Source: Luteipulveratus mongoliensis (GTDB taxonomy: Bacteria; Actinomycetota; Actinomycetes; Actinomycetales; Dermatophilaceae). From it: 64,000 nt of DNA. Where the stretch lies: positions 1,798,001-1,862,000 of the forward strand of contig NZ_CP011112.1 in the NCBI RefSeq assembly GCF_001190945.1. The letters are read 5' to 3'. Each line of letters opens with the position of its first letter. The first letter of the stretch is position 1. The position numbers were made by a program, and so were the translations under genes. Shown here piece by piece: positions 16,075 to 23,656 of the stretch. The notes beneath the pieces are model-generated. The model saw only the letters and a program-made list of their open reading frames with translations, was not told the DNA's origin and did no database searches.

Positions 16075-17069
16075 CGACGTGGTGTCTCGACCAGGGTGAA
16101 CGGCGCGCTCGACGAACGGCGGGTCGCCGCCAGCCCGGCTGCCGCCATGAGGTGCTCGACGGTCAGCTGATCGGGATCACAGCTGACCGCCAGATCCCGG
16201 CGGGCCAGCTCGTCAGCGATCATCTGCTGATGGTCATCGACATGCTCGTCGTACGCCTGACGCCGGGTCAGGAGCACGGGCACGCGACCGGCGTCGAGCG
16301 CCGTCAGCGCCGAACCCACGCCGGCGTGCGCGATGACGAGATCGGCCTCCCGGACCGCGGCGCGCAGCTCCTCGGCGGGCATGCTCTGACGACCGTCGAT
16401 CGGGAGATCTGACACGTCGGTGTAGCCGACCTGCCACAGCACGTCCGCATTGTCGGCAACGATCTCCGGCAGGAGACGCAGCACCGCCTCCGCAGCCCGG
16501 CGGAAGCCGTACGTGCGCATGGTCCCGAAGGTGACGACCACCTTCTTGATGTTGCCTGCGGCCACTCCGGGTGCCGGCACGCTGGTGTAGTCGTCGAAGA
16601 CGCTGCCTTGGAAGTTCCAGCGACCGGTCGCCCACGAGGGGTACTGGGCGTAGAGCTGCATGCCGGGGAGGCGGGAGGCGAGGCGCCCCGTGAGGCTCGG
16701 CCCGGTGGCGCGGGCGGAGCTCTCGATCCAGTGGCACGGGATCCGTCGAGCGCTCGCGGGCAGGAGGACGGACAGCGCCATGGCGGCGCCTGTGGTGACG
16801 ACCCGTGCGTAGCCTCCGCGACGCAGCAGCCGGTCGGCCGGTGGGACGTTGGCGAGCATGACTTCGCCGTGGCGCGGCGCGACGTAGCGGAGGAAGTGCA
16901 CGGTCTCGCCCTCGAGGAGGGACCGTGACTGCGGGTCGTCGGCCGTCACCCACTCGACCTCGTCAGCGAGCGGGCGCAGCCGATGGCGCAGCCGCATCAG
17001 CTGTTCGAGATGGCCCCCCGTGGAGGCGACCAGCAGTGTCGGGCCGCTCGCCCCATTCGCCCCCGACAT
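16065..17069 (-). CDS. Fused Alg14/Alg13-type glycosyltransferase (GT28/GT1 fold)
   Basis: A 334-residue protein. The N-terminal part begins LLVASTGGHLEQL, the membrane-anchoring acceptor-domain motif of Alg14/EpsE-type proteins. The C-terminal part has VVVTFGTMRTYGF and LVIAHAGVGSALTAL, the donor-binding signatures of Alg13/MurG-like GT28 domains. In many organisms the halves are separate genes (for example paired polysaccharide proteins), here fused. It probably adds a sugar to an undecaprenyl-linked intermediate on the inner membrane face. Divergent from the adenylation enzyme gene. Confidence 0.82.
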   Translation of the reverse strand: MSGANGASGPTLLVASTGGHLEQLMRLRHRLRPLADEVEWVTADDPQSRSLLEGETVHFLRYVAPRHGEVMLANVPPADRLLRRGGYARVVTTGAAMALSVLLPASARRIPCHWIESSARATGPSLTGRLASRLPGMQLYAQYPSWATGRWNFQGSVFDDYTSVPAPGVAAGNIKKVVVTFGTMRTYGFRRAAEAVLRLLPEIVADNADVLWQVGYTDVSDLPIDGRQSMPAEELRAAVREADLVIAHAGVGSALTALDAGRVPVLLTRRQAYDEHVDDHQQMIADELARRDLAVSCDPDQLTVEHLMAAAGLAATRRSSSAPFTLVETPRRHR

Positions 17070-17216
17070 ATACGTCCCCCGCCGCCCAAGTGATGCCAGG
17101 CTCGCCGTGGCTCCATACCAGATACATCGGCTTCCTGGGGTGTTAGCCTATGCGCGCCGTCGCGGCTTCGGATGTCGTTCCGAGATGTTCGTGGCGATAG
17201 GGGGAGCTGTCGTGCA

Positions 17217-18596
17217 GTGCAGGCAACGTCGATGAATGAGCTCGCCGAGCAGGTGCTCGCGGTGCCGCGATCCGATGTGCTGATCGCTGATCGTTCTGGG
17301 GGTCTGTCGCTCGCGGAGGCCCGTCAGGATGCGTCCGATCTGGTGACCGAGATCCGAGCCGCGAGCTCCGTCGTACGCCCGACCGTGGCGGTCCGCCTCC
17401 CGCTCGGTTCTCGTGCCGCACTCTGCCTGACCACGGCGATCCTGCACGACCTCACGGTGGTGTTCCTCGATCCGGCTTGGCCGGACGAGCGGACCAAGGC
17501 CGTACTCACTGCCGTACGCCCGCACGTCGTCATCGATCAGGAAGGCGTCCGAGCCGGTGACAGCGACGGGGCGGCGACGGAGCTGGTGTCCGGCTACCTG
17601 GCCATGACCAGCGGGTCGACCGGCGCCGCTCCGAAGGGCGTCCTGGCGCCCTGGGCCAGCGTGTCCCGCTTCGTTGCGGCCGGTGCTGCTGAGCTCGAGC
17701 TGGACGCAGCGGCGGTGTGGGCCGAGCCAACGCCGTTGTCATACGACATGGCGATCACCAACGTCCTGCTCGCCCTCGCCTCCGGTGCGCAGCTGCAGCT
17801 CGGCTCCACGGCCGACGGCCTTCGGCCCCTGCGTTTTGCCACGCGCGTGGGCGCAACGCACGTCCGGCTCGCGCCGCGAAGCGTGGAACTCGCTGTGGCA
17901 GAACGCCGTTCGGCTCCACCATCCCTTCGCGTCTGGGGCAGCGGCGGCGACAGGTTGCGTACGTCGCACGTGCGCGCTGTGCATGAGCTCGGCATCCCAG
18001 CCGTGGTCAACACCTACGGCACGAGCGAGACGATCGGCTTCGCGAGCGCGGCTCGACTGCTCACCGGGGCGGACGTACCTGAGCACGAGGGAGTCGTCAC
18101 GGTCGGCGACGGCCGAGTCGGCGACTGGTCGGTGCAGCTGGACTCCGATCAGCTGCTCGCCATCCACAGCGAGTGGGCGCCCGGGGGCTATCGATTCGGC
18201 GGTCAGGACGGTGACGGGTATCCGCGCTGGTCCAGCACGGGTGGTGTCGTCACCGGTGACATCGGTGTGCACGACGGAACGAACTTCTTCTGCCTCGGCC
18301 GCTCCGGGCGTCGCGTGAAACGGCACGGGATCTTCATCGACCTCGACTACGTGGACGACCTGCTCGAGCGTGCGCACGGCGTCGCGTCGTTCACGTTCCA
18401 GGACCCGTCAGGACGGTTGCTGACGATCGCCGAGATCGACGCCGACCGGGTCACGAACGTCCGGAAGGCGCTCGCCGAGGTGGTCACCTCCGAGCAGCTG
18501 CCCGAGTCCTTGATCCCCGTGGCCCGCGTGCCGCGTCTGGCCAACGGCAAGGTGGACCAGCGTCAGGCCCGGGAGCTCGGAGCCAGCGAGGCGTGA
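17217..18596 (+). CDS. AMP-forming adenylation enzyme (amino acid-carrier protein ligase-like)
   Basis: A 459-residue stand-alone adenylation enzyme. Core motifs from the GTG at 17217: A3 TSGSTGAAPKG (131-141), A5 NTYGTSE (265-271), A7 TGD (346-348), A8 GRSGRRVKRHG (361-371) and the A10 lysine in NGKVD (K445). The A4 region reads LSYDMAIT: an Asp (D177) stands where NRPS A-domains hold the substrate alpha-amino group, so an amino acid substrate is inferred. It converges with the carrier-protein gene 3 bases away. AGGGGGAG lies 10 bases before the GTG; ATG at 17232 is an alternative. Compare BtrJ of butirosin biosynthesis and acyl-CoA ligases of exosortase-A clusters. Confidence 0.82.
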   Translation: MQATSMNELAEQVLAVPRSDVLIADRSGGLSLAEARQDASDLVTEIRAASSVVRPTVAVRLPLGSRAALCLTTAILHDLTVVFLDPAWPDERTKAVLTAVRPHVVIDQEGVRAGDSDGAATELVSGYLAMTSGSTGAAPKGVLAPWASVSRFVAAGAAELELDAAAVWAEPTPLSYDMAITNVLLALASGAQLQLGSTADGLRPLRFATRVGATHVRLAPRSVELAVAERRSAPPSLRVWGSGGDRLRTSHVRAVHELGIPAVVNTYGTSETIGFASAARLLTGADVPEHEGVVTVGDGRVGDWSVQLDSDQLLAIHSEWAPGGYRFGGQDGDGYPRWSSTGGVVTGDIGVHDGTNFFCLGRSGRRVKRHGIFIDLDYVDDLLERAHGVASFTFQDPSGRLLTIAEIDADRVTNVRKALAEVVTSEQLPESLIPVARVPRLANGKVDQRQARELGASEA

Positions 18597-18599
18597 GCC

Positions 18600-18869
18600 T
18601 CAGGGGCGGTGCGAGTCGACGTACGCCGTCAGGCTGCCGACCGTCTCGAAGACATCGCCGGTGATGTCCTCGTCGTCGACCTCGAAGCCGAACTGGTTCT
18701 CGATCTCCGTGGCGACCTGCACGATGGCGAGCGAGTCGAGCTCCGGCATGCTGCCGAACAGCTCGGTCGACGCCGTGATGCTGTCCCCTTGGATGCCCAG
18801 TGTCTCCACGAGCAGGTCGCGCACCTGCGCGAGTGTGTCGGTGGCTGGCGCCGTCGGGCTTTCGTTCAT
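18600..18869 (-). CDS. Acyl/aminoacyl carrier protein
   Basis: An 89-residue acidic carrier protein with the phosphopantetheine attachment motif PELDSLAIV, Ser46 being the modified residue. Helices before (QVRDLLVETLG) and after (VATEIENQFGFEV) fit the four-helix fold. The ATG at 18869 overlaps the stop of the PLP decarboxylase by 4 bases, indicating coupled translation in the order GNAT, decarboxylase, carrier. An upstream extension in frame is not supported. Placed next to an adenylation enzyme, it probably carries an aminoacyl thioester rather than fatty-acid intermediates. Confidence 0.9.
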   Translation of the reverse strand: MNESPTAPATDTLAQVRDLLVETLGIQGDSITASTELFGSMPELDSLAIVQVATEIENQFGFEVDDEDITGDVFETVGSLTAYVDSHRP

Positions 18870-20119
18870 ACCAAGACCTCCACGGGAGTCGGGTGACTGA
18901 GGAATGCGGTGGGGCTGGCGGTCAGACCGTAGGCGCCGGCCTGGAAGACCACCACGAGGTCGCCGACCTCGGCGTCGGGCAGGGGAACGCGGTCCCCGAG
19001 CAGGTCCAGCGGCGTACAGAGACAACCGACCACGTTGGTCTCGACGTCGCCCGCCGACAGGTCGGTCCCGATCACGAGCGGGTAGTTGCGACGGATCACC
19101 TGGCCGAAGTTGCCGGATGCGGCGAGCTGGTGGTGCATCCCGCCGTCCACGATCAGGAACCGCTGGCCGCGTGACACCTTGCTGTCGACCACGCGCGTGA
19201 CGTAGACGCCCGCCTCGCCCACGATGTAGCGGCCGAGCTCGAGCAGCACGCGGGCGTCTGGCAGCTGGGGTCGCAGCCGCTCCGCCATGATCCGTCGCAG
19301 GCCGTCGCCAACCTGTGCCAGGTCGAGCGGCGCCTCCTTGGCGTAGTACGGAATCCCAAAGCCACCACCGAGATTCACGTATCGCGCAGGCTGGTCCAGG
19401 TGCTCCGACAGTCGGAGGACGAGGTCGACGGTGAGCTCCTGTGCGGTGGTCAGAATCTCCGCGCGAAGGTTTTGCGAGCCGGAGAACACGTGGAAGCCCT
19501 CGACGTCGAGATCCGTGTCGCGCAGCTGAGCGAGCAGGGCGGGTACGTCCTCCTCGTCGACTCCGAACTGCTGCGGGCCGCCGCCCATCCGCATGCCCGA
19601 GCCCTTGACCTCGAAGGACGGGTTGACGCGTACGGCGACCCGAGGTCGTACGCCGACGCGGTCTCCGGCGTCCAGCGCACGTCGCGCCTCGAGCTCGGAC
19701 TCGAGCTCGATGAGTACGCCTGCCGCGACGGCCTGGGTCAGCTCATCGACCGTCTTGCCCGGCCCGGCAAAGCTGATGTCGCCAGGATCGATGCCCGTGT
19801 CGAGCGCTACCCGCAGCTCGCCGCCCGATGCGACGTCGAGGCAGTCCAAGACCGTGCGCGCGTGCTGCACCAGCGCTGGCATCGGGTTGGCCTTCATCGC
19901 ATAGGACAGCTCGACATCCGAGGGCAGCGCGGCCCGCAGCTCGGCCACGCGCTGGGTGATCTGAGCGCGGTCGTACGCGAAGAAGGGCGTGCTGCCGACG
20001 CGCGCGGCAAGCCGGTCGACCGGGATGCCACCGACCGTGAGCGTGCCGTCGGTTGCGCCGAACCGGTCGACCAGGGTGGCCACACCAGGGTGCGGCGAGC
20101 TCGGGGCTGTAGTCACCAC
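18866..20119 (-). CDS. PLP-dependent decarboxylase, fold type III (DAP/ornithine decarboxylase-like)
   Basis: A 417-residue alanine-racemase-fold decarboxylase. The PLP-binding lysine is K76 in LSYAMKANPM. Other active-site segments are GFHVFSGSQNL (His210), the phosphate-binding VNLGGGFGIPY (249-258), LELGRYIVGEAG (Arg297), VDGGMHHQ and the catalytic cysteine region GCLCTPLD (366-371). Free-standing DAP decarboxylase (lysA) is unlikely in this setting. The closest families by signature are the exosortase-A-associated decarboxylases and BtrK, which decarboxylates glutamyl bound to a carrier protein. The start overlaps the GNAT gene by 7 bases. I infer decarboxylation of a carrier-bound amino acid. 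Confidence 0.85.
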   Translation of the reverse strand: MVTTAPSSPHPGVATLVDRFGATDGTLTVGGIPVDRLAARVGSTPFFAYDRAQITQRVAELRAALPSDVELSYAMKANPMPALVQHARTVLDCLDVASGGELRVALDTGIDPGDISFAGPGKTVDELTQAVAAGVLIELESELEARRALDAGDRVGVRPRVAVRVNPSFEVKGSGMRMGGGPQQFGVDEEDVPALLAQLRDTDLDVEGFHVFSGSQNLRAEILTTAQELTVDLVLRLSEHLDQPARYVNLGGGFGIPYYAKEAPLDLAQVGDGLRRIMAERLRPQLPDARVLLELGRYIVGEAGVYVTRVVDSKVSRGQRFLIVDGGMHHQLAASGNFGQVIRRNYPLVIGTDLSAGDVETNVVGCLCTPLDLLGDRVPLPDAEVGDLVVVFQAGAYGLTASPTAFLSHPTPVEVLV

Positions 20120-20970
20120 GGCAGAGCCTCCAGCTCGGTGTAGAGGTAGTCGATGTCATCTGCGGACAGCGTCGCGCTCTTGAACATCTTCGGTCGCGGC
20201 CGCTCGAGCATCACCGACGGTCGGGGCCGCGGGCCGATGACCCGCAGCTCCGCGAGCGTGAACGCCACGCGATGGTGCAGCAGCAGGTGGTTCGTGACGC
20301 GGTGGAAGTGACGCGCGAGCAGCTGTGGGTCGCTCGCGTGCAGGATCGACGCGAAGACGGGAAGTCCCTTGCGTCGGTCGTGCCGAAAGATCAAGTAGCA
20401 CACGCGATCTCGGTCGCGGACGATGACGTGACGCGCTGCCGCAGCGTCCAGATGATCGTCGTAGATCCGCAGCTGGACGTCGTCCAGGTGCTCGCGGACG
20501 ACCGACGGGTCCGAGCTGACCAGGACGCCGCCGGGTCGGCTGGGCCACGGCAGGTTGGGCACCAGGGCGGTCGCCGTGTCCATGACCGAGAACTTCAGCC
20601 GCTTGTTGAGCTCAATCACGTTGCCGCTCGGCGACATGTCGGTGAAGTGGTAGTCGCGCTGGGCGAGAAGTGAGGTGAGCAGCCGAACGCCCGCGAACCG
20701 ATGCTCCTCCAGGACGCACCACGCGCCGAGGTTGCAGAAGCGCTCTGTCGTGCCGCGGACATCTCGCTCCGAGTAGTAGGCGACGTAGGCGCCGACCACC
20801 TGGTCCTCCAGCTTCAGCATGAACCCGTGATTCGGGGCGTCGGTCGCCCACGGCATCCGCAAGGCCCGCTCCCATGCAGCGGCCGGCACGTCGCTGTTGA
20901 GGTGCTCGTGCATGAACGCGGACACGTCGGAGACGTCGCTGTCAGTGATCGGCATGACGCGCGCGCGCAC
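20113..20970 (-). CDS. GNAT-like acyltransferase of the aminoacyl module
   Basis: A 285-residue protein with the N-terminal pattern ITDSDVSDVSAFMHEHL, then VVGAYVAYYSER and the HRFAGVRLLTSLLAQ acyl-CoA/phosphopantetheine-binding-like region of GNAT enzymes; the second half is less clear and may be a degenerate duplicate. It heads the three-gene unit with decarboxylase and carrier protein. GTG at 20970 is preferred because AAGGA lies 8 bases upstream; MPITDSDV at 20955 is an alternative. A role in transferring the acyl group from the carrier protein to a sugar amine is inferred. GNAT proteins also accompany exosortase-A-type polysaccharide clusters. Confidence 0.7.
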   Translation of the reverse strand: MRARVMPITDSDVSDVSAFMHEHLNSDVPAAAWERALRMPWATDAPNHGFMLKLEDQVVGAYVAYYSERDVRGTTERFCNLGAWCVLEEHRFAGVRLLTSLLAQRDYHFTDMSPSGNVIELNKRLKFSVMDTATALVPNLPWPSRPGGVLVSSDPSVVREHLDDVQLRIYDDHLDAAAARHVIVRDRDRVCYLIFRHDRRKGLPVFASILHASDPQLLARHFHRVTNHLLLHHRVAFTLAELRVIGPRPRPSVMLERPRPKMFKSATLSADDIDYLYTELEALPW

Positions 20971-21039
20971 TTGAGACGTCCTTCCCCAAAACCCCCACGA
21001 TGCCGACCGACGCCTACAAGCAGGCAGTCGTGTCGCACA

Positions 21040-21061
21040 TCGTCTCTACGGTACGAGACGA
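21040..21061. promoter_or_regulatory. Palindrome in the divergent GNAT / glycosyltransferase promoter region
   Basis: TCGTCTC (21040-21046) and GAGACGA (21055-21061) form a perfect 7-base inverted repeat around 8 bases, midway between divergent operons of the polysaccharide locus. It could be an operator; no regulator gene lies within the locus. Confidence 0.4.
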
Positions 21062-21199
21062 CGAGAACTCGCGATGCCCAAATACCGCAGGTGGGGTGTT
21101 TGCGCATCTCGCGGCCGAGGGTGCCCGATCCACCTATCGTGTGAGAAGGCATCTCCGGCGGGGACGGAGGTGCGGTTGACCGGCCGACGAGGGGGTTGC

Positions 21200-22048
21200 G
21201 TGGTCTCGGTCCTGATTGCTGCACACAACGAGGGGCACACCATCGGGCCGTGCCTCGATCGCCTGCTGGGCGACGGGCGTGACACGCACCTGGACGTGGT
21301 CGTGGCGGCCAACGGGTGCAGCGACGACACCGCCGACCAGGCACGCCGCCGCGGGGTCACCGTGGTGGACCTGCCCAGTCCCGGCAAGGCTGCGGCGCTC
21401 AATGCCGCGGAGGCGCGAGCGACCGGCTTTCCGAGGGTTTACCTCGATGCGGACATCTCGCTGAGCAGTGCTGACCTCCGTCTTCTCATCGCCCCTCTCG
21501 ATCGCGTCGGAGCGCACGGCACGGTCGTCCTTGCCGCCGTTCCGAGGCGGGCGATCGACGCGCACGGGGCGACGCGTCCCGTACGGATGTACTTCGACAT
21601 CAACGCCCGTCACCCCGCCTACCGGGACGGGCTGTTCGGCCGCGGTGCGATCGCGATCTCGGAGAAGGGCCGCCGTCGGTTCACCGAGTTCCCGCTGCTC
21701 GTCGCCGATGACCTGTTCCTGGACTCGCAGTTCTCGGCGGCGGAGAAGGTCGAGGTCGCGCAGGTCGAGAGCGTGGTTGAGACCCCGCGCACGGTCCCTG
21801 ACCTCCTCCGGCGCCTGGCGCGGGTGCGCCGCGGCAACAGCGAGCTGCGGTCCGCCGAGTCCGAGGGGGACGTACGGCCTCGGTCGTCCCTCAGCTGGCT
21901 GTCCGCCGAGGTCCGCCGGCAACCCGGCCTGGCCCCGAGCGCAATGGTGTACGTCGGGCTCACGTTGGCCGCCCAGGTCCAGGCCCGCCTGGCCCGGCCA
22001 GGCTGGGGTACGACCCGTACGGCACCTGACTCGGTCGTACCGACATGA
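21200..22048 (+). CDS. Family 2 glycosyltransferase
   Basis: A 282-residue GT2 enzyme: VSVLIAAHNEGHTIGPCL at the N terminus, VVVAANGCSDDTAD, and the acidic metal-binding motif VYLDADISLS. A C-terminal hydrophobic stretch (about 245-265) may associate it with the membrane. The GTG at 21200 has GAGGGGG 5 bases upstream; the longer open frame is not supported. Coupled to the following polysaccharide deacetylase by a 4-base overlap, so the sugar it adds may be the deacetylation target. Confidence 0.85.
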   Translation: MVSVLIAAHNEGHTIGPCLDRLLGDGRDTHLDVVVAANGCSDDTADQARRRGVTVVDLPSPGKAAALNAAEARATGFPRVYLDADISLSSADLRLLIAPLDRVGAHGTVVLAAVPRRAIDAHGATRPVRMYFDINARHPAYRDGLFGRGAIAISEKGRRRFTEFPLLVADDLFLDSQFSAAEKVEVAQVESVVETPRTVPDLLRRLARVRRGNSELRSAESEGDVRPRSSLSWLSAEVRRQPGLAPSAMVYVGLTLAAQVQARLARPGWGTTRTAPDSVVPT

Positions 22049-22728
22049 CCTCGCAGACGCTGCCGCCGGGACGTGAGGTGCAGGTGTGCTTCCACGGGAT
22101 CGGTCGGCCGGGACGGACCTTGGAGCCGGACGAGGACTGGTACTGGGTGTCGGCAGACCAGTTCCAGCGGCTGCTCGATGAGATCTGCGACTGGCCGCTC
22201 ACCCGGCTCAGCTTCGACGACGGCAACAGCTCGGACATTGAGCTGGCGCTGCCGGCGCTGGTCGAGCGTGGTCTGCACGCTTCCTTCTTCGTGCTCGCAG
22301 GACGCCTCGACCAGCCGGGCAGCCTGGGCAGGGACGACGTCAAGGCGCTGGTCGACGCGGGCATGGAGGTCGGCAACCACGGCTGGACCCACACACCCTG
22401 GCCCGACGTGGCGCCGGCCGACCTCGGCCTGGAGATCGATGACGCACGGGTCGCGTTGTCCGAGGCGGCAGGGACGCCGGTACGGAACGCAGCGCTCCCG
22501 CTCGGCAGGTACAACCGTCGGGTGCTCGGTCGGGTTCGGGCCAGCGACTATCGCTCGTTGTCGACCAGTGACTGTCGAGTGGCCCGGCCGTCGGCCTGGT
22601 TGGTGCCACGGTTCAGCGTTCGAAGCAGTGACACACCTGACGTGCTGCGGGACCGCGTCGAAGCGGCGGCGCGCAATCCCAGACGAACAGCGTTGGCAGC
22701 CAACGGGATTCGCAAGCGGTGGCTCTGA
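22045..22728 (+). CDS. Polysaccharide deacetylase (NodB-like)
   Basis: A 227-residue carbohydrate esterase family 4-type protein. RLSFDDGNSSD holds the catalytic base and metal Asp pair, and VGNHGWTHTPW the metal-binding HxxxH-like motif. No signal peptide is visible, so it would act in the cytoplasm on lipid-linked intermediates, unlike secreted peptidoglycan deacetylases. XrtA-associated loci also contain a NodB-like deacetylase. Deacetylation would expose amines for acylation by the neighbouring aminoacyl module (inference). It converges with the next gene. Confidence 0.85.
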   Translation: MTSQTLPPGREVQVCFHGIGRPGRTLEPDEDWYWVSADQFQRLLDEICDWPLTRLSFDDGNSSDIELALPALVERGLHASFFVLAGRLDQPGSLGRDDVKALVDAGMEVGNHGWTHTPWPDVAPADLGLEIDDARVALSEAAGTPVRNAALPLGRYNRRVLGRVRASDYRSLSTSDCRVARPSAWLVPRFSVRSSDTPDVLRDRVEAAARNPRRTALAANGIRKRWL

Positions 22729-22732
22729 CGCG

Positions 22733-23656
22733 TCACACGCGCAATGAGTGCGGGCCGGCGGGCTCACGCATACGACGCCGGCTGAGCAGCATGCGCAGCG
22801 CAGCCCGACTCGTGGGGTGGCCGAGCGCTGAACGCGTCGCCTCACGACCCACGACGAAGGCGTAGAACATCGAGGACGACACGGGTCCGTGCCGGCGCCG
22901 GTAGAGCAGCACCTTGTTGCGAGACAGCAACGCCCACATGCCCGGGTTGGAGTCCGAGCCGCCCTCAAGGTGGACGGCATGAGCGGTCGGTACGTAGCGG
23001 GTGACGAACCCTGCGTCGCGCGCGCGGAGGCCGTACTCCGTCTCCTCGGAGTACAGGAAGAACGACTCGTCCCACGGGCCGCACGCGGCCCAGCACTCAG
23101 CGCTGATGAGCTGCGTCGAGCCCTCCGCCCAGTCGGTGATGGCCTCGTTGTCGTAGCGCGTCTCGTCGTAGACGAACTCGCCGACGTCCCACAGGCGGCC
23201 GAGCCGGCGCGCGCCGACCGCGGTCTCCGCCAGGGTGCGCAGCGCGCCCGGCTCGCGGCGCATGGAGTGGTTGAGCTCGCCGTGGCGGTTGGTCAGCCGG
23301 GGCACCGCGATGCCGGTGCCCGGGACCTCGAGACCCCGAAGCAGCTCGCGTACGCACCCCTCACCGAGCCGTACGTCGGCGTTGAGAATGAGCACGGCGT
23401 CCGCGGTGCCGAGCGCTGCTACGCCGGCATTGATCCCGGCCGCGTAGCCCCCATTACGTCCGGTCTCGACGACCTTCGCTGAGGGCAGGAGCCGAGCGGC
23501 GGCCTCGGCTGATCCATCGTGAGAGTCGTTGTCCACGAACACGATTCGCGCCTCGACACCCTCGAGGCCAGCGGGGAAGGACGCGACGAGGTCGGGCAAG
23601 AGGTCGGCGCTGTTGTAGGTGACGACGACGACCGTCACCTCCGGGCGACTGGTCAT
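22733..23656 (-). CDS. Family 2 glycosyltransferase, rhamnosyltransferase-like
   Basis: A 307-residue GT2: VTVVVVTYNSADLL, IVFVDNDSHDGSA, GGYAAGINAG and LILNADVRL define the donor-binding domain; ESFFLYSEETEYGLR carries the catalytic-base region, as in WbbL/GlfT-type rhamnosyl/galactofuranosyltransferases. The ATG at 23656 overlaps the stop of the upstream GT1 gene by 4 bases; about 110 residues of open frame further upstream are overlapping coding sequence of that neighbour. Last gene of the leftward unit Wzz-Wzy-GT1-GT2. Confidence 0.88.
   Translation of the reverse strand: MTSRPEVTVVVVTYNSADLLPDLVASFPAGLEGVEARIVFVDNDSHDGSAEAAARLLPSAKVVETGRNGGYAAGINAGVAALGTADAVLILNADVRLGEGCVRELLRGLEVPGTGIAVPRLTNRHGELNHSMRREPGALRTLAETAVGARRLGRLWDVGEFVYDETRYDNEAITDWAEGSTQLISAECWAACGPWDESFFLYSEETEYGLRARDAGFVTRYVPTAHAVHLEGGSDSNPGMWALLSRNKVLLYRRRHGPVSSSMFYAFVVGREATRSALGHPTSRAALRMLLSRRRMREPAGPHSLRV

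Noticed and set aside
18600-18869. Fatty acid synthase acyl carrier protein (acpP)
   Set aside because: No fab genes nearby; the neighbours are an amino-acid-type adenylation enzyme and a decarboxylase.
18866-20119. lysA (diaminopimelate decarboxylase) for lysine synthesis
   Set aside because: Located in a polysaccharide locus and coupled to a carrier protein; signatures fit carrier-associated decarboxylases better. Free DAP activity not excluded.
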